Part shown: in pieces, positions 28,989 to 40,626 of the stretch
Layout of the letters: the number at the start of each line of letters is the position of its first letter
Position numbering within the stretch: the stretch's first letter is position 1
The notes under the pieces: model-generated
What the model saw: the letters and a program-made list of their open reading frames with translations, nothing else
What the model was told of the DNA's origin: nothing
The model's database searches: none
Assembly (NCBI GenBank): GCA_964019425.1
Contig: OZ025798.1
Location: 930,001 to 994,000, forward strand
From: Flectonema sp. DT1601
Lineage: Eukaryota > Euglenozoa > Diplonemea > Diplonemida > Diplonemidae
DNA: 64,000 bases
Reading direction: 5' to 3'
Made by a program: the position numbers and the translations under genes

Positions 28989-30374
28989 ATGTCTTGTGAA
29001 TGGTTAGAAATGCAGCGTGAAGCTGAAAGACACGCAGCCATTGAACAATACTTGAGAAGTAAGTTGGCAACTGGGCACACAGACCCATCGATGTACAGCC
29101 CAACTTCAACTCAGATGATGTTGGCTCGTGAGGATCCTTCGTACAGAATCCCATCATCGACACTGATGCCACTCACTCAAGCCGATAAAATCAGAATGAC
29201 ATTCCAAGACTTGGATGCTAACAAAGATGGAGTTGTTGACCCAGAAGAGTTTAGTAAGGGTGTCAGAACTTGCAAATTAGATTTCACAGAAGACACTCTC
29301 GATAACCTTTTCAAAAAGGCAAAGCGCGGTAGCGACGGAAACCTAACAGAATCTGAGTGGTATTCTTTCGTTATTAATTATCCAATGTTCCTCGATGCTC
29401 TTTACCACAGATTCCGCTCTATCCACAACGCTGACAGGGATGCTGAAGCAGCAAAGGGAGCGAAGGAACGATTCGGAGATCGTGTTGATGCTCTCAAGAA
29501 GGAAATAGACACCGCTAAATCGGAACTCGGTGACACTGAAGGAAAGGTTGCGTCAGGTGACTCGGAACACGACGAGGCCGTGGAGAAGCAAAAGGACGCT
29601 GAGCGTCAGCACAAGGACGCTGTTGAGGGAGTTGCAGATGCGTTCAAGCAGAGGAAAGAAACTGAAGTAAAAATTGCGATGGAGTGGGAAGCTACTCGTG
29701 CTCAGCGCATTGCCGTTGCCGAAGCTGCGAGGGACGCCGACATCGCTCAGCGCCGTCTCGCTGCTGCTGAGGAGAAAGAAAAATGGGCGCTTCAGGCTCT
29801 GGAATCTGCCAAGCTGGAGAAGGAGCAGGCAACTGCTGACTTGGAGTCTGCGAAATCTCGTCAGACTGATGTGAAGACCGGTGAGGACCCAGAAGCAGTC
29901 CTCTCTAATGCTGACAGAACTGTTGCTGATGCTCAGCGCCGCGAGTACGAACTCGGAATTGCTGCCTCACAGGCTGCTGACAAGGCTGACCGTTTGAGAT
30001 GGACGAAAGACGAACAGATTCGTTTAAAGAACAGTCACGAAGCCAGACTTAACAGAGCAACTGACGCATTGACTGAAGCTGAGAAGTCTTATGAAGAGAA
30101 CGACGCCAGGCTGAAAGACGCAGAGAATGTCAAAGACAACGGGCCGATTGTTGACGAAAAGGAAAACCAGCTCGTTGAGGAAGAAATTCGTTTGAAGCGT
30201 GAGAGGGAGGCACTCGAACAGAAGGAGACGAACCTCCATAAGGAGTGCAGTGAATTCACTCAGAGAGTCTCACCTCAGCGTGAAAGAATTTCTCACCAGT
30301 CACCTGGGGGCTACAGCAGTCCTATCCACAATTCCCCGTACACCACTCCTGTTAAGGATACCAGATCGTACTAG
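28989..30374 (+). CDS. EF-hand coiled-coil protein, probably cytoskeletal (461 aa)
   Basis: Residues 1-55 are a helical start with a Ser/Pro stretch. One canonical EF-hand loop (DANKDGVVDPEE, about 75-88) is followed by a degenerate partner (KRGSDGNLTESEW, near 112-125). Residues 150-430 are an uninterrupted, strongly charged, Ala-rich coiled coil. The tail SPIHNSPYTTPVKDTRSY is Ser/Thr-Pro-rich and may be phosphorylated. Codons are markedly C-rich at third positions, as in RPL18, so high expression is inferred. The acceptor GTTATTCAG ends at 28965, 23 nt before the ATG. I do not recognise the family; a Ca2+-responsive filament protein of the cortex or flagellar roots is a guess. Confidence 0.8.
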   Translation: MSCEWLEMQREAERHAAIEQYLRSKLATGHTDPSMYSPTSTQMMLAREDPSYRIPSSTLMPLTQADKIRMTFQDLDANKDGVVDPEEFSKGVRTCKLDFTEDTLDNLFKKAKRGSDGNLTESEWYSFVINYPMFLDALYHRFRSIHNADRDAEAAKGAKERFGDRVDALKKEIDTAKSELGDTEGKVASGDSEHDEAVEKQKDAERQHKDAVEGVADAFKQRKETEVKIAMEWEATRAQRIAVAEAARDADIAQRRLAAAEEKEKWALQALESAKLEKEQATADLESAKSRQTDVKTGEDPEAVLSNADRTVADAQRREYELGIAASQAADKADRLRWTKDEQIRLKNSHEARLNRATDALTEAEKSYEENDARLKDAENVKDNGPIVDEKENQLVEEEIRLKREREALEQKETNLHKECSEFTQRVSPQRERISHQSPGGYSSPIHNSPYTTPVKDTRSY

Positions 30375-31160
30375 TGAAGGGGTATTGCCTTACTTCTTAT
30401 TATTTTGTATTTATAAACTCACATCCATGACTCACCTGTTTGTAGCTCCCCACTTCAATTTCCCCATCCAGAGAGTATGAGAAAAGCGTCGGGAATTCTT
30501 CGATTGACGCTGTTTTCCGTCTCGCTGTCGAGGACCGTTTCCCCAATGGTTCGAGGGGACAGAAGGGGGGAAAAAAAAGTAAAAAAAAAAAAAAAGAAAA
30601 AAAAAAAGCATAAAAGTACCACAAGAAATACAAGGGACGTCCCTTATTATTATTCTTGTACTTTGGATACACTGCCACACATATGAAGCTGACTGACGGT
30701 TCGGCTTGTGGTGGATGATAATCCTTCAAGTTCCCCATTTTTGCATTCATTTTTATTCTTGCTTGTGACGTACGCCAGTTATCTTTATTTAGGTACAAAA
30801 TATTTGTTTTATTGCTGTTCTACATCGTGCTGACAAGCTCTTCTCTCCGCCCTGTCGTTTCTTTCTTTTTTTTTTTCTTCTTTCTTTTTTTTTTCCTTTT
30901 AAAATTCCCTTCCTCAATCTTATTATTTTGTTGTACCCCCTCATCCCTATTTACTTTGTTATATTTGTCGTTGTTTAATTGGTGTGGTTAATGTTTTATT
31001 AATATTATTATTTTTTTTTTTAGCGGTAGCAGATATATTACAGATGATTAGATGTAATCAAACAAAACACTCATATTATGTCCGTTGTTGTAATTTCATT
31101 TTATTAAGTTATTTCAAACCGCACAGATGACTAACCAATTATAATGTCATCTCTACTCTG
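30375..31160. other. Spacer before the propeller membrane protein gene
   Basis: Purine-rich A/G stretch at 30565-30610 and C/T-rich stretches near 30860-30900. No gene on either strand. Confidence 0.5.
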
Positions 31161-33977
31161 ATGTCCCTCAGTATGATATACCAATGTTTGACGTTGGTGT
31201 TAATTATGATCCTACAGCCGTGTGGGGGAGTAAAACTAGTAGGGAAGCTATCCATCGACGCTACCGGAAGTAAATCACCAAAATCGGTAATGGTATATAA
31301 AAAATACGCATTCTGCACAGACAGCAAAATAGGAATTCGTATAATAGATATTTCAAACCCTGCTTCACCTACTCAAGCAACAGTATTGCAGAAGCAAGGA
31401 TCTGGTGTACCGAATACTATGTTGGGTTGGGAAGAGAGGAATATGGCCTTCCTATTTGATGACAGTGCTGGAGTGATAGCATTTGATTTGACAACGCCAA
31501 CCCAACCAACAGAGATAGGTCGGTGGAAACCAACTGGGTCTAGCTATTACGCAAAAAACGGTGTGCTTGACAAGCAGACAAATCGGCTATTCGTCACCGC
31601 TTGGGTTGGTGGCGTTATAGTAGTAGACGTTGCAGACTTCAAAGCAATGCGACAAACTTATTATTATTCAATGAATCAATGGACAGCTCGACATGTCGCT
31701 ATTCACTATTATGGATCACGGAAATATCTGTGGGTAGGTTTCTCTGAAGGAGTCCTCACATTCGACATAGGTCACCCTACTACTTGCGTACACATCAAAA
31801 CTATGGTTATAAATACAGCTGTAGAACACATCTATGTTGCAAATGATAAGATATACGCTTCAACTACTGGTCAGTTTGAAGTGTGGCAACCAATTACTAA
31901 TGCCCTCACTATTGATAACGTGTTCACACCTTACAATGCAATTGCAGCAGCTGTTTTTGGAAAGATTGCGTACGTAGTGGGGACGACTGATAAAATGTAT
32001 CTCGCGGATGTTTCAGACCCCAAGAACGTGAAATTACTTGAGAGAGTTACAGATGGTTACCAACCTCAGGGTTTGTTTGCAACTGATAATTACTGTTATA
32101 TGGTTGATGGAAGGAGTTTATACATTTATGAGATTCTACCTGAGACGGCAGCACCACCAACTGTTGCTCCTCCAACACCCATTCCTCCACCAACAGCAGT
32201 GCCGACTGCGGTCCCAGATACAGCAGTGCCAACTACGGTCCCAGATACAGCAGTGCCGACTACAGTACCTAATACGTTGGTACCAACACTGATACCTGGC
32301 ACGACTGCTATCCCGAGTACTGATGCTCCTCCAACACTTGTTCCTACTCTTGTTCCATTAATGAGTCAAGTCCCGTCAACTATTGCTCCTACTAAGTCGC
32401 CAATACCAATTACTGATTCACCACCAACACCTATTCCTACTATGAAAGCTGAGGCACCAGCAATTGATGAGGAACAAATCTCTCAACTCACCGGGAGTGC
32501 TGTTGCCGCATCAGCTGTCCTTTCTGGAGGATCTGTTGGAGCTATTAGACTTGCTGTTATTGCAGGGCCTTGTAGAATTGATGATAAACAGCCTTTCTTA
32601 TTTCACCCGCTTCAGTTTAGTGTCGGTGGTAGCCAAGCTGTGGGGGCAGTAGTTGGTAACTTTACGATTATATTGGGTTTCTTTGTGGTCTGCGCAATTG
32701 TCCTGCAGCTTCTTACGTTCCTGTCGCTTGGCAACAGATCTCCTTATCTTGCGGCGCTATTCAGTGAGACTGATGCTCAGGGGTTGTTGAGACTGCCTTC
32801 TGCACCACTAGTAGTTTTTCAAATACTTTATCAAGGAACATCTTTAGCTGGTATGCAATTAATTGAGAGTGGTGAGGCAAACGTCTGGCGTCAAGTGTTG
32901 GGATGCTCAACTGTGTTTGTGTGTTTTGCTGTTCCTCTTTTGTTGTTAAGAATAGTAGGTCGCGCAATACCAACAAAAGCTGTTTATTTCTTATCGAGAT
33001 CTAACGAAGAAGTTACCCGACACGCTCTTATAAAAAGTATAATTGGACCTGGAGAATGGGTTTCTGTAGATCGAGGTAATTTATGGGCGAATAGGTATTC
33101 ATCTCTGTTGAGGGCTTACAGGCCGGAATGTGTTTTCTTTTCTTTTGTTGACTATGCGTCGTCTTTGGCACTCGCAGCAATCCAACGAATTCCTGTTGAG
33201 AACAATATCCAGTGTGGACATGTAAAACTATTCTCTGGATTTATATTTATCATCATTCTTATAATTGAATGTATTTACTGGCCTCATGCTAGATCCAGAG
33301 ATAGTCTTATCGATTTCGTTTTTCTTGCTCTTCAAGCGTTCGCTCTTCTTACAATAGCCGTCGGATTCTACGCTTCTTATGTGTACACTGCGGCAACTGT
33401 GCTGTCATCCAAACTACTATTGTGTGCTGGAGCTTTATTAATGCTTAAGGTACTGATAGACTTATTCACTGAAATATACGTTATAGCAATAAGAAGACGA
33501 AATAGTCATCAAAGAGAATATTGGGGAAAGGAGAGTGACTATGTTATGTGTGATCAATTTCATGTTGCTGACTGTGAAGAAATTAGAGAAAATACGAATT
33601 CACACATTTCAGAAGTTGACAGTTTGTCTGTTGTAACCGTAGAAGATAAACATCAGATTGATTTGATCTCATTACAAGAAGAAGTTCAGAGGAATAGTTC
33701 TGAAGGGATTAGCTTAATGGCAATTCACAATGCGACTAAAGAAAATATTCGTACTAACAATCTAACTTCAAAAGTATCTCAGTCACGGTTGGTGAGAGTC
33801 AATTCTACCACAGCAAGCTTGAGAACAACTAACTCTGATCGTTTACGTCCTGGAGGGGGGATGGATGTTACGGTGACTGTACCTAGAAAGGCATCTCTAC
33901 CTGATAGTACAATAGATTCATCTCCGCTTCTTCTTCCATCAAAAAAAGCATCTATCATGCAAAGTATGCGAATATAA
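31161..33977 (+). CDS. Beta-propeller (LVIVD-type) surface protein with Thr/Pro stalk and multiple TM segments (938 aa)
   Basis: The N-terminal signal peptide is followed by about 330 residues of repeats with I-x-D-(I/V)-S-(N/D)-P phrases (RIIDISNPASPTQAT, VIVVDVADF, LADVSDPKNVKLLE), the LVIVD type of beta-propeller. A low-complexity stalk follows (about 333-430; repeats of TAVPDTAVPTTVP). The C-terminal half has about six hydrophobic helices (about 500-525, 575-597, 695-715, 722-755, 760-785) and a hydrophilic cytoplasmic tail. Topology suggests an extracellular propeller on a stalk and a polytopic membrane anchor. A CCCTCAG acceptor-like site lies inside the first codons (31165-31171); if it is used, translation would start at the in-frame ATG at 31173, which still leaves a good signal peptide. 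Adhesion or sensing is a guess. Confidence 0.8.
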   Translation: MSLSMIYQCLTLVLIMILQPCGGVKLVGKLSIDATGSKSPKSVMVYKKYAFCTDSKIGIRIIDISNPASPTQATVLQKQGSGVPNTMLGWEERNMAFLFDDSAGVIAFDLTTPTQPTEIGRWKPTGSSYYAKNGVLDKQTNRLFVTAWVGGVIVVDVADFKAMRQTYYYSMNQWTARHVAIHYYGSRKYLWVGFSEGVLTFDIGHPTTCVHIKTMVINTAVEHIYVANDKIYASTTGQFEVWQPITNALTIDNVFTPYNAIAAAVFGKIAYVVGTTDKMYLADVSDPKNVKLLERVTDGYQPQGLFATDNYCYMVDGRSLYIYEILPETAAPPTVAPPTPIPPPTAVPTAVPDTAVPTTVPDTAVPTTVPNTLVPTLIPGTTAIPSTDAPPTLVPTLVPLMSQVPSTIAPTKSPIPITDSPPTPIPTMKAEAPAIDEEQISQLTGSAVAASAVLSGGSVGAIRLAVIAGPCRIDDKQPFLFHPLQFSVGGSQAVGAVVGNFTIILGFFVVCAIVLQLLTFLSLGNRSPYLAALFSETDAQGLLRLPSAPLVVFQILYQGTSLAGMQLIESGEANVWRQVLGCSTVFVCFAVPLLLLRIVGRAIPTKAVYFLSRSNEEVTRHALIKSIIGPGEWVSVDRGNLWANRYSSLLRAYRPECVFFSFVDYASSLALAAIQRIPVENNIQCGHVKLFSGFIFIIILIIECIYWPHARSRDSLIDFVFLALQAFALLTIAVGFYASYVYTAATVLSSKLLLCAGALLMLKVLIDLFTEIYVIAIRRRNSHQREYWGKESDYVMCDQFHVADCEEIRENTNSHISEVDSLSVVTVEDKHQIDLISLQEEVQRNSSEGISLMAIHNATKENIRTNNLTSKVSQSRLVRVNSTTASLRTTNSDRLRPGGGMDVTVTVPRKASLPDSTIDSSPLLLPSKKASIMQSMRI

Positions 33978-36900
33978 AGCAATCTTACAACCCCCAACAC
34001 GCAACTGATACAGCAACCAAAACATTTTTTTGCAATTTTTTTTTTTTTTTTTTTTTTTGAATCCTTAATTTCTAGAAAGAAAGTCATTAAATAAAACGTG
34101 ACATATCTCAAATTACGTATTTAAGCGTCAGTGATGCTGTCCGTAAATTTTAAAAAAAATTTAAAATGACAAGCACTGGGGGAGGGATGCACGAAAAAAA
34201 CCCAGGGAGGGAAAATAAAAAACTCGACCTTGTTTTTATTTTATCTTTATTGTTGTTTTGTTATGAAAACGTTACAATGTTAAGTGATGTAGACTTAGGT
34301 GATGAGAATAAAACTAAGGGGAGTGCAAAATGCTGAATCTCACTTCTTTTTTTTTTGATCTGATAGTAATCACAATTATTGTTTGTTTTTCGTTCTACCT
34401 CCCACGTGTAAGTATTATTTCGTACATGCAACACACAAACACCTTTTTTTCTTGCGCAGTTAACTTTGCGCGAGATACAACAGCTTTTTATTATGAGGCA
34501 TAATTTAGCTGACAAAAAAAACAGACTGAGCACTTCGGGAAATTAATTAGGGCATCTTTTTTCAAATCTTTTGCTATGCTCATCTCGATGACAATATACT
34601 GAAGAAAGAAAGAAGAAAGAAAAGAAAGAAGGAAAATTGGTTTTTTTTTTTTTGAATTACTTTTTTTTTTTTTTTTTTTTGCATTTAACAAGTATTGTAA
34701 GAACTAAAAAAGAATTATAGGCCAGCACACGTAAACTTCCTTTAGCTTTATCGCTTTATGTCGGTTCACGGTTTTGTGCACAAAAAAAAAAAAAAACATC
34801 AATGGTGTGCAGTTTTATTTTGAAGCCAATTTTTTTTCTCTCCAAATTTTATGATGACTCTCCAGCTAAGAAAGTTAGTTGGAGCGTAATTACCTTCCCA
34901 TATTCTGACTTTATTTCAGTGTTTTGCGTTTGGTAATTATTCCGACAGAGTTTTACCAGGACCACCGTGAAAAGAAGAAATTACTTCTTCTTTTTTACGT
35001 TTTTGAGAAACTTTTTTTTTTTTTTTTTTTTGGTTGTTTAATGAATAGATTATAATAATATTAACTTTTTATTTTACTTCTTTTTTATTTATTAATTTTA
35101 TTAATTTCTTTTTTTAAAAGTAGGATCATGTAGTGTTTTGTGTTTGATGTTCTCCTGCAACTGACAACTGTTGTTTGCATGGATGAAAGATGAAAATAAA
35201 AAAGGTGAATAAAAGCATCTGTTTCTCTTCAAGTACTTGTCTTGTCTCTGGTTGGTGTCTTGTTGAGTGACTGCTGGTAGAAGTTTCTGTAGAGACATGT
35301 CAAAACCAAAAAAAGTGAAAAATACAAGAAGTGTCCTTCAAAAATTGTAGTGACCTGCTATTGCAGATTCACCTTGCGGGGTTTTCTTTTTTTCTCTCTT
35401 CGTGTTCCTTTTTGTTGCGGGGAGAAGAAAAAAAACCTTTTCTTTTTTTTGTTCCTTTTTTTCTTAGTATTCTTTCCCAAAGTGCCGAATATAAGTTTAA
35501 TAATCAGTTATCTCTAAGTAAGCGAGGAGGGGACGGTAGTAGCACACCCTCAATGAAGTTCATCGCAAATACTGGAGTTAAGATTAACTTGTTTTTCTAT
35601 TCGTCATGTTCGCTTTGCTTAAAGCTTGAAGTTGATGAAGGCGTTGATTATGTTTTGTCCCCCCTCGGTTTTAGTAATTTTTTTTTTTTTTTTTTTTTTT
35701 TTTTCCCCCCTGAAAAAATGTAATTTTCTTTGATTAACAACTACAAATATTTTTCAGTCAAAGTACTTAATATTAATTTTGTTTTCTTTAATATCTAAAG
35801 TTGTTACTGTTTTTACATTGTCAAAGTTTCACCCCCTGAAAAAATGAAATTTAAAGATACAGTTAGTAGCGTCGATTCGCTCTCAGATCATCGTAACAAT
35901 TGCAATGCAAGAGCTTATAGCGAATTTATGTGAAAAACATTAAAAAAAAAAAACGGAACAGAACATGTCACTGTAACTGTGTGTTGATGTATAAGTAATC
36001 TTGTACCAGACGACAGTACTTTATTCTTATGTAGTAGTAGTAGTTTTTAGGTTACAACTTCGGGCACTAAGCCGGTCTACAACAAAAAAGAAGAATATTT
36101 AATTTTATATTCGTCTCTTATTTTTTTTTTTATTCTCCTCTCGGTGACACGAAACTGAAAAAGGACAATTGATCACAAAAAAAAAAAAAAAAAAAAAAAT
36201 TACAGTTATTATCTGCATGAATATTTCTATTAAGTCGTTACTGATGGGGCTACCCAAACCCCTGATAATGACGTCTTTTTTAAAAATGAAATAAGAGCAG
36301 CGTGGCTGTTACTGTCTACTAGCCTCATGTTTAATAGCAGAACACTAGACAGCTTTTTATTATTATTATTTTTTTTTTGTAGATCAAATTGGAACTATTT
36401 TTAATCTTCTTTCGACTCCCTTTTGATTGAAACCTTCTTTCTGATGACCCTCCCTCGATCCATATGTTTGTAATTTTGCTTAACATTCGGCTTCTTTCGC
36501 TTCGTACACAAGTGTACGGAGTTTCAAGCCTTATTTCATTTTGTTTCTTTCTCTTTTTTCTGATCAGAGCAATTCCGTAGCAAAGTTCTTTGTGTTCTGT
36601 CTATTATTTTTAGTAATAATTTATAATCACAATGAATTGTGTTAGTGACGTTTTCAACTTCCGAACTGGAAGTGTTAATTGCTCTGAGAACAAAACGGAT
36701 TTCTTGCTTTTCATTTTTGACCTACACAGCAAATGATAAATAAGCAGTTAGATTGTTGCAACCTACCGAGTAATCAACATTTTTCAGTTGTTCCGATTAT
36801 TCTTTCGGCTATGCTGAGGTACGACTATTAATTTACGTCTCTGTCCTTCCGGTCTCTATTGCGCTTCTGAAATTTAAAGCACGATATATGTCAACCCCCC

Positions 36901-37250
36901 TTTCGCACTTTTCAGTTATTCACATCTTTACTCTTTGTCTATTCTTATGTTTTTCTCTATTCTCTTTTTTTTTTTTTTTCGTCTCATTTTCTCATCAAAA
37001 TCTAAGCCAACTATTAGTTTCCTTTCCGTAGGAATTGTTTTTTCGTTTGGTTTCGTGTTAGCAAAATATTGAACAAAGTGATGTTATGAGATGAGATTGT
37101 TACTTATGATTATTATTATTTTATTACGCACAGGATCTCTGTCAGATAATTATCACTATGAAATGCATTGTTTTTGTAGCGTGTATTTTTTTTTAATATA
37201 TATTTTGTATATTTCAACAGAAACAGGGAAAAAAAAAAAAAAAAAAAAAA
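33978..37250. other. 3.3-kb non-coding spacer with homopolymer tracts
   Basis: No credible gene. T-runs occur near 34035, 34640, 34660, 35010 and 35680; A-runs near 36178 and 37230. A 7-bp palindrome CGTACAC/GTGTACG sits at 36503-36518. One + frame at 35331-35723 is mainly translated T-tract. The right end has TATTTCAACAG (37210-37220) as the acceptor of the next gene. Confidence 0.55.
35704..35846. repeat. Dispersed repeat, copy B (matches 5660-5762)
   Basis: Nearly the same wording as the copy at 5660-5762, extended by about 20 bp in the middle. It is bracketed by two direct copies of CCCCCTGAAAAAATG (about 35706-35720 and 35831-35845), which could mark the element's ends or a target duplication. 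No coding capacity. Confidence 0.7.
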
Positions 37251-38231
37251 ATGAAATTCGTAGTAATTTGTGTGGTGGTTATGCTCAGCGTGTTAGCGTC
37301 AGCAGATGAGTTCAGAATGGACATCGCGGCTATTTCAATTTCTAACTCTGTTGATGCCGTAGAAGAAGCAATAAAACAATGTTCTCACAAATCATCATCC
37401 AACTGTACTATTTTAATTGAAAGAGCCAGAGATACGATTGCCAAGGCAAGTTCTGAAGTAAAAGCGATAACAGATGTGAATGATGACGATGATTTAGCTA
37501 TTGCTAACTCAACAATAATCAGAGCAGTTAAACATTTTAATGACATCAACCTCAGTTGTAAAGATAAATCGTATCTTACTAAGCTCTACTGTACCAGCAG
37601 TTTACTTTCTGCATCTCACATTGTAACGACTTCTGTACTTTCACAAAATGAAAAGCTTGAGAACAGTTGTAGGAAATCTCGCAGTACTTTGAGACACTTA
37701 TTTCACTCAACTAGAATGTTACTAAAGCCTTCTGAAACACTAAAGGAAGTTAACATTCTCATGTCGGAGGTAGCCAGTCCCGTAAACGATGTTATGGACT
37801 TGTACTGCAATCAAGAACTAAGTAACCCGACTGAATGCTTAATAAACCTTCAGCTAGTAGCCACAGCCGTGAATGCCGATATTGAAGAAGTTCAGAAATC
37901 GACACAAACTTGCGGTAGTATTGATGATCCTGACTGTGCAACTCACGTTGGGAACGCTGATGAGTTATTGTTGGCGCTTCAACCGACAATAGTAAATGCT
38001 CAATCTGTTTGCACTGCAAATGTTACATCAGTCAAGTGTTTTAAAGATGTGTCATCCGTTCATTCATTAGTTAGCAAGGCATTAATACCAATGACTGAAG
38101 CAGTATCTCACTGTAAGTCTGGAGGTGCAGCTGACGCTTGTCACTCTAAACTCTCAATGCTAACGACTCAATTCACAAATATGTCTGCGATTCTTACAAT
38201 CGCCGACAACGATTGTAATGTCAAACACTAA
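37251..38231 (+). CDS. Secreted Cys-patterned helical protein, divergent family member (326 aa)
   Basis: A signal peptide (MKFVVICVVVMLSVLASA) precedes all-helical sequence with spaced cysteines in the family pattern C-(x)n-C-x2-(D/K)-(V/L). The C-terminal repeats are clearest: TCGSIDDPDCATHVGNA and VSHCKSGGAADACHSKL, the latter echoing CKAGGEAATCHFKL in the next gene. Several N-glycosylation sequons are present (NCT, NLS, NVT, NMS). Unlike its neighbours at 40627, 42488 and 44861, its codons are AT-ending, suggesting lower expression and older divergence. Function unknown. The start is 30 nt after CAACAG, behind a long A-run. Confidence 0.75.
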   Translation: MKFVVICVVVMLSVLASADEFRMDIAAISISNSVDAVEEAIKQCSHKSSSNCTILIERARDTIAKASSEVKAITDVNDDDDLAIANSTIIRAVKHFNDINLSCKDKSYLTKLYCTSSLLSASHIVTTSVLSQNEKLENSCRKSRSTLRHLFHSTRMLLKPSETLKEVNILMSEVASPVNDVMDLYCNQELSNPTECLINLQLVATAVNADIEEVQKSTQTCGSIDDPDCATHVGNADELLLALQPTIVNAQSVCTANVTSVKCFKDVSSVHSLVSKALIPMTEAVSHCKSGGAADACHSKLSMLTTQFTNMSAILTIADNDCNVKH

Positions 38232-38671
38232 TAGGACAAATGTATAGATGATATGTGCTACTTTTGTAAGTACTCACTGTTATGTATCAAGTCTTGTTCT
38301 TGTTATACTTCGTCTCGGATTTGGTTCTCAATTTGTATATGTTTATGCCCTATTTACATCCTTACGTATCAACTCGTATCACGGGATCTATTGGTTGGTA
38401 AGGTTTTCTTTTTGTTGTCATTTTTTTTTTGTTCTTTTTTTTTTAAACATGCGTGTCATAGAGAGTAGCGATCCATGCTTTTGTCTGATGCAAAACAACA
38501 TCACTAATTGTCAGTTAAGTTGCTAATCATTGCTTGTATGGTGTTGGAACTTATTTCTGATAACAGGCAATAACGGTAACTGTATTGAATAGTGCAATAG
38601 TTGAATTCTTAACATAAGTTGGGGTGCACGCCTCACTCTAGGTTTTATAGCGTCAGAGTTATGCACAGTTT

Positions 38672-38697
38672 GTGTTATCTAAAATGCAGATAGCACG

Positions 38698-38740
<43 letters not shown>
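38672..38740 (+). other. 9-bp hairpin followed by a ~39-nt T-tract
   Basis: GTGTTATCT (38672-38680) pairs with AGATAGCAC (38688-38696) with one G-T wobble and a 7-nt loop, followed by GCAAA and a T-run to about 38740. It has the same layout as the hairpin at 11243. Possible RNA 3' end or transcription stop; unproven. Confidence 0.4.
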
Positions 38741-38741
<1 letters not shown>

Positions 38742-38837
38742 GAATTATTTTTCTTACTAATCACGTTGTATGTTATTACTTACGCAACCATTTGCTTGCT
38801 GTGATCGAACAGTAGCGCGTGGAATAATAAAAGAATG

Positions 38838-38872
<35 letters not shown>

Positions 38873-39428
38873 AGTTTTAAGAAGCATAAATATAGTACAT
38901 AATAAAAACGCCGCCCTTGTCTCTTTTTTTTTTTTTTTTTTTTTTGGAGTGGTTTATATCATTGTTTTTCTTGTTGCCTTTTTCTATACAAAACGGCTCT
39001 GCAAAAAAAGGTCGATTTATTTTGTTTTCTTGTACTACCGAACTCATCAATTAACGTCATTTATTTCTTTATTGTAAATACATCAGACACCGAGGATGGT
39101 TTCGGTGAAAAAGATCTGCGAAGTCTCTCAGGAACTCTCGTATGCTCGGAAGCCTTCTGTTAGACTGAACCGTTGGAACTAAGCTTATGTATTAACCCTT
39201 TTTTTTTTTTTTGCACCGACAAAAGTCGGAGGAACTATTTCAGCTAAAAAGAGCCGTTTAATTTATTATCAAAAAAAAATCTTCAAAATAGTTATCTATT
39301 TTTTTTTCTTTTTTTTTTTTTTTTTTTCGCTGTGTCGCCGGTCTTACTGTCTGAGATCGACAAGTACCTATAAGGCTTTTATCTGAGTTGGTCAAATCAC
39401 ACGCGTGGTGTAACGAATATTAGGAACC

Positions 39429-39468
<40 letters not shown>

Positions 39469-39656
39469 CTCGAACGTATGTAGTGCAGTTTATATAAGTA
39501 GAAACATAAAAACGTTATTTAATATGTAAAAAAAAATTATATTTCTTCTTAAACTACGTATTCATTGTAACGTATATATGGGGTAATTGGCTGGTTTCAC
39601 GAGAAATTCACTTTTTAACTGATAAAATAATTCTATATTTTTTTTTATAAAATAGT

Positions 39657-39693
39657 GGGCAGCAAGCGAGCTTTCCTCGGGGATACTTGCTGC
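39657..39693. other. Nested inverted repeat
   Basis: GCAGCAAG (39659-39666) and CTTGCTGC (39686-39693) are exact inverted repeats enclosing a second stem CGAG (39667-39670)/CTCG (39676-39679) with a CTTTC loop. The two stems stack on one side. It lies in otherwise structureless AT-rich spacer. Confidence 0.4.
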
Positions 39694-40626
39694 TTCCCCC
39701 TCGTATACTGTAGAGCAAGTACGTCATTTGCAGAGTGTTAGCATGTATTAACATTTTAGTCACTGTGTCATGAGTTTTTTAATTTTATTATTGAGTTCTG
39801 ATACAATACAAGAGATTTAAATTCGTATGAACCTAATCAAATAGTTGTGTTGTTTCTTTAGCATTCGTTCATTCAATCTGAAATTTTTGTATTTTTATTT
39901 GGCTTTAGCCGACAATAATGACTTGTAGTTTTGATATGCTAGAAGCTCGCGCGGCCCTCAGCCTCTCTGCAACATCTACCTCGTGAGAATTTATATACAT
40001 ATCACAACGTAAGGAGTTTATCCTTATTCTTTTTGTGGTTCTACAAACTTTTTTTTTGGCTTTGGTTCCAACTGTGTTCTACGCGTCGTAGCAAGTGGTG
40101 TGCGGATTCCTCTCTTGACAGTTTTGTTGAACCTGTTTTCACGTAACTGTTTTTATGCTTGACATACTACATAGAGTCTTAGCAATCACTACCAGTGAGT
40201 CTTTCCTCGAGTATGACTTCTTTGACTATGTAGTTGGAGAGCTGAAGGCCAGTTCAATCGTATTATGACAACGTGGCATCTTTACACGTGAGGGGGGGAA
40301 TCACAAAGGAAAGACCTTCTTTCTTGTTCCTTTGTTCTGATTGGGGAAGCTCTCACTCTTTTGTATTCCGTTAAACACTTTGTTAACTAATTAAGCTGTT
40401 ATCTACGAGCTCTGCCTCGTACTAGCTTCTACACGTCCGGATTTGCTTCAGTCATTTGCGGTTGCAGGAGAGTATTTTTAGTTTTATTTTTTTCTTTCAA
40501 GTTCCAGGAATTAATAACTAAAGCTCTTTGAGGTATATTTGTTGTCATCGATGATCTCGGAGGTACTCAGTGGACAATTCTCATTTTCCCGACCCACAAC
40601 AGCATCTAATTTCAGACATTAAAACA

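Larger units (their letters stand above)
38232..40626. other. 2.4-kb non-coding spacer with long homopolymer tracts
   Basis: No convincing gene. T-runs of 20-40 lie at 38702-38740, 38922-38945, 39307-39327 and 39431-39462, and an A-run of about 34 at 38838-38871. Two hairpins are listed separately. CTAATTTCAG ending at 40615 is the acceptor of the next gene. Confidence 0.55.

Noticed and set aside
35331-35723. 130-codon + strand ORF
   Set aside because: Mostly translated T-runs, no codon bias or family; treated as spacer.
40570-40626. Upstream in-frame ATG giving a 19-residue extension of the secreted protein
   Set aside because: It lies before the ATTTCAG acceptor and would bury the signal peptide.
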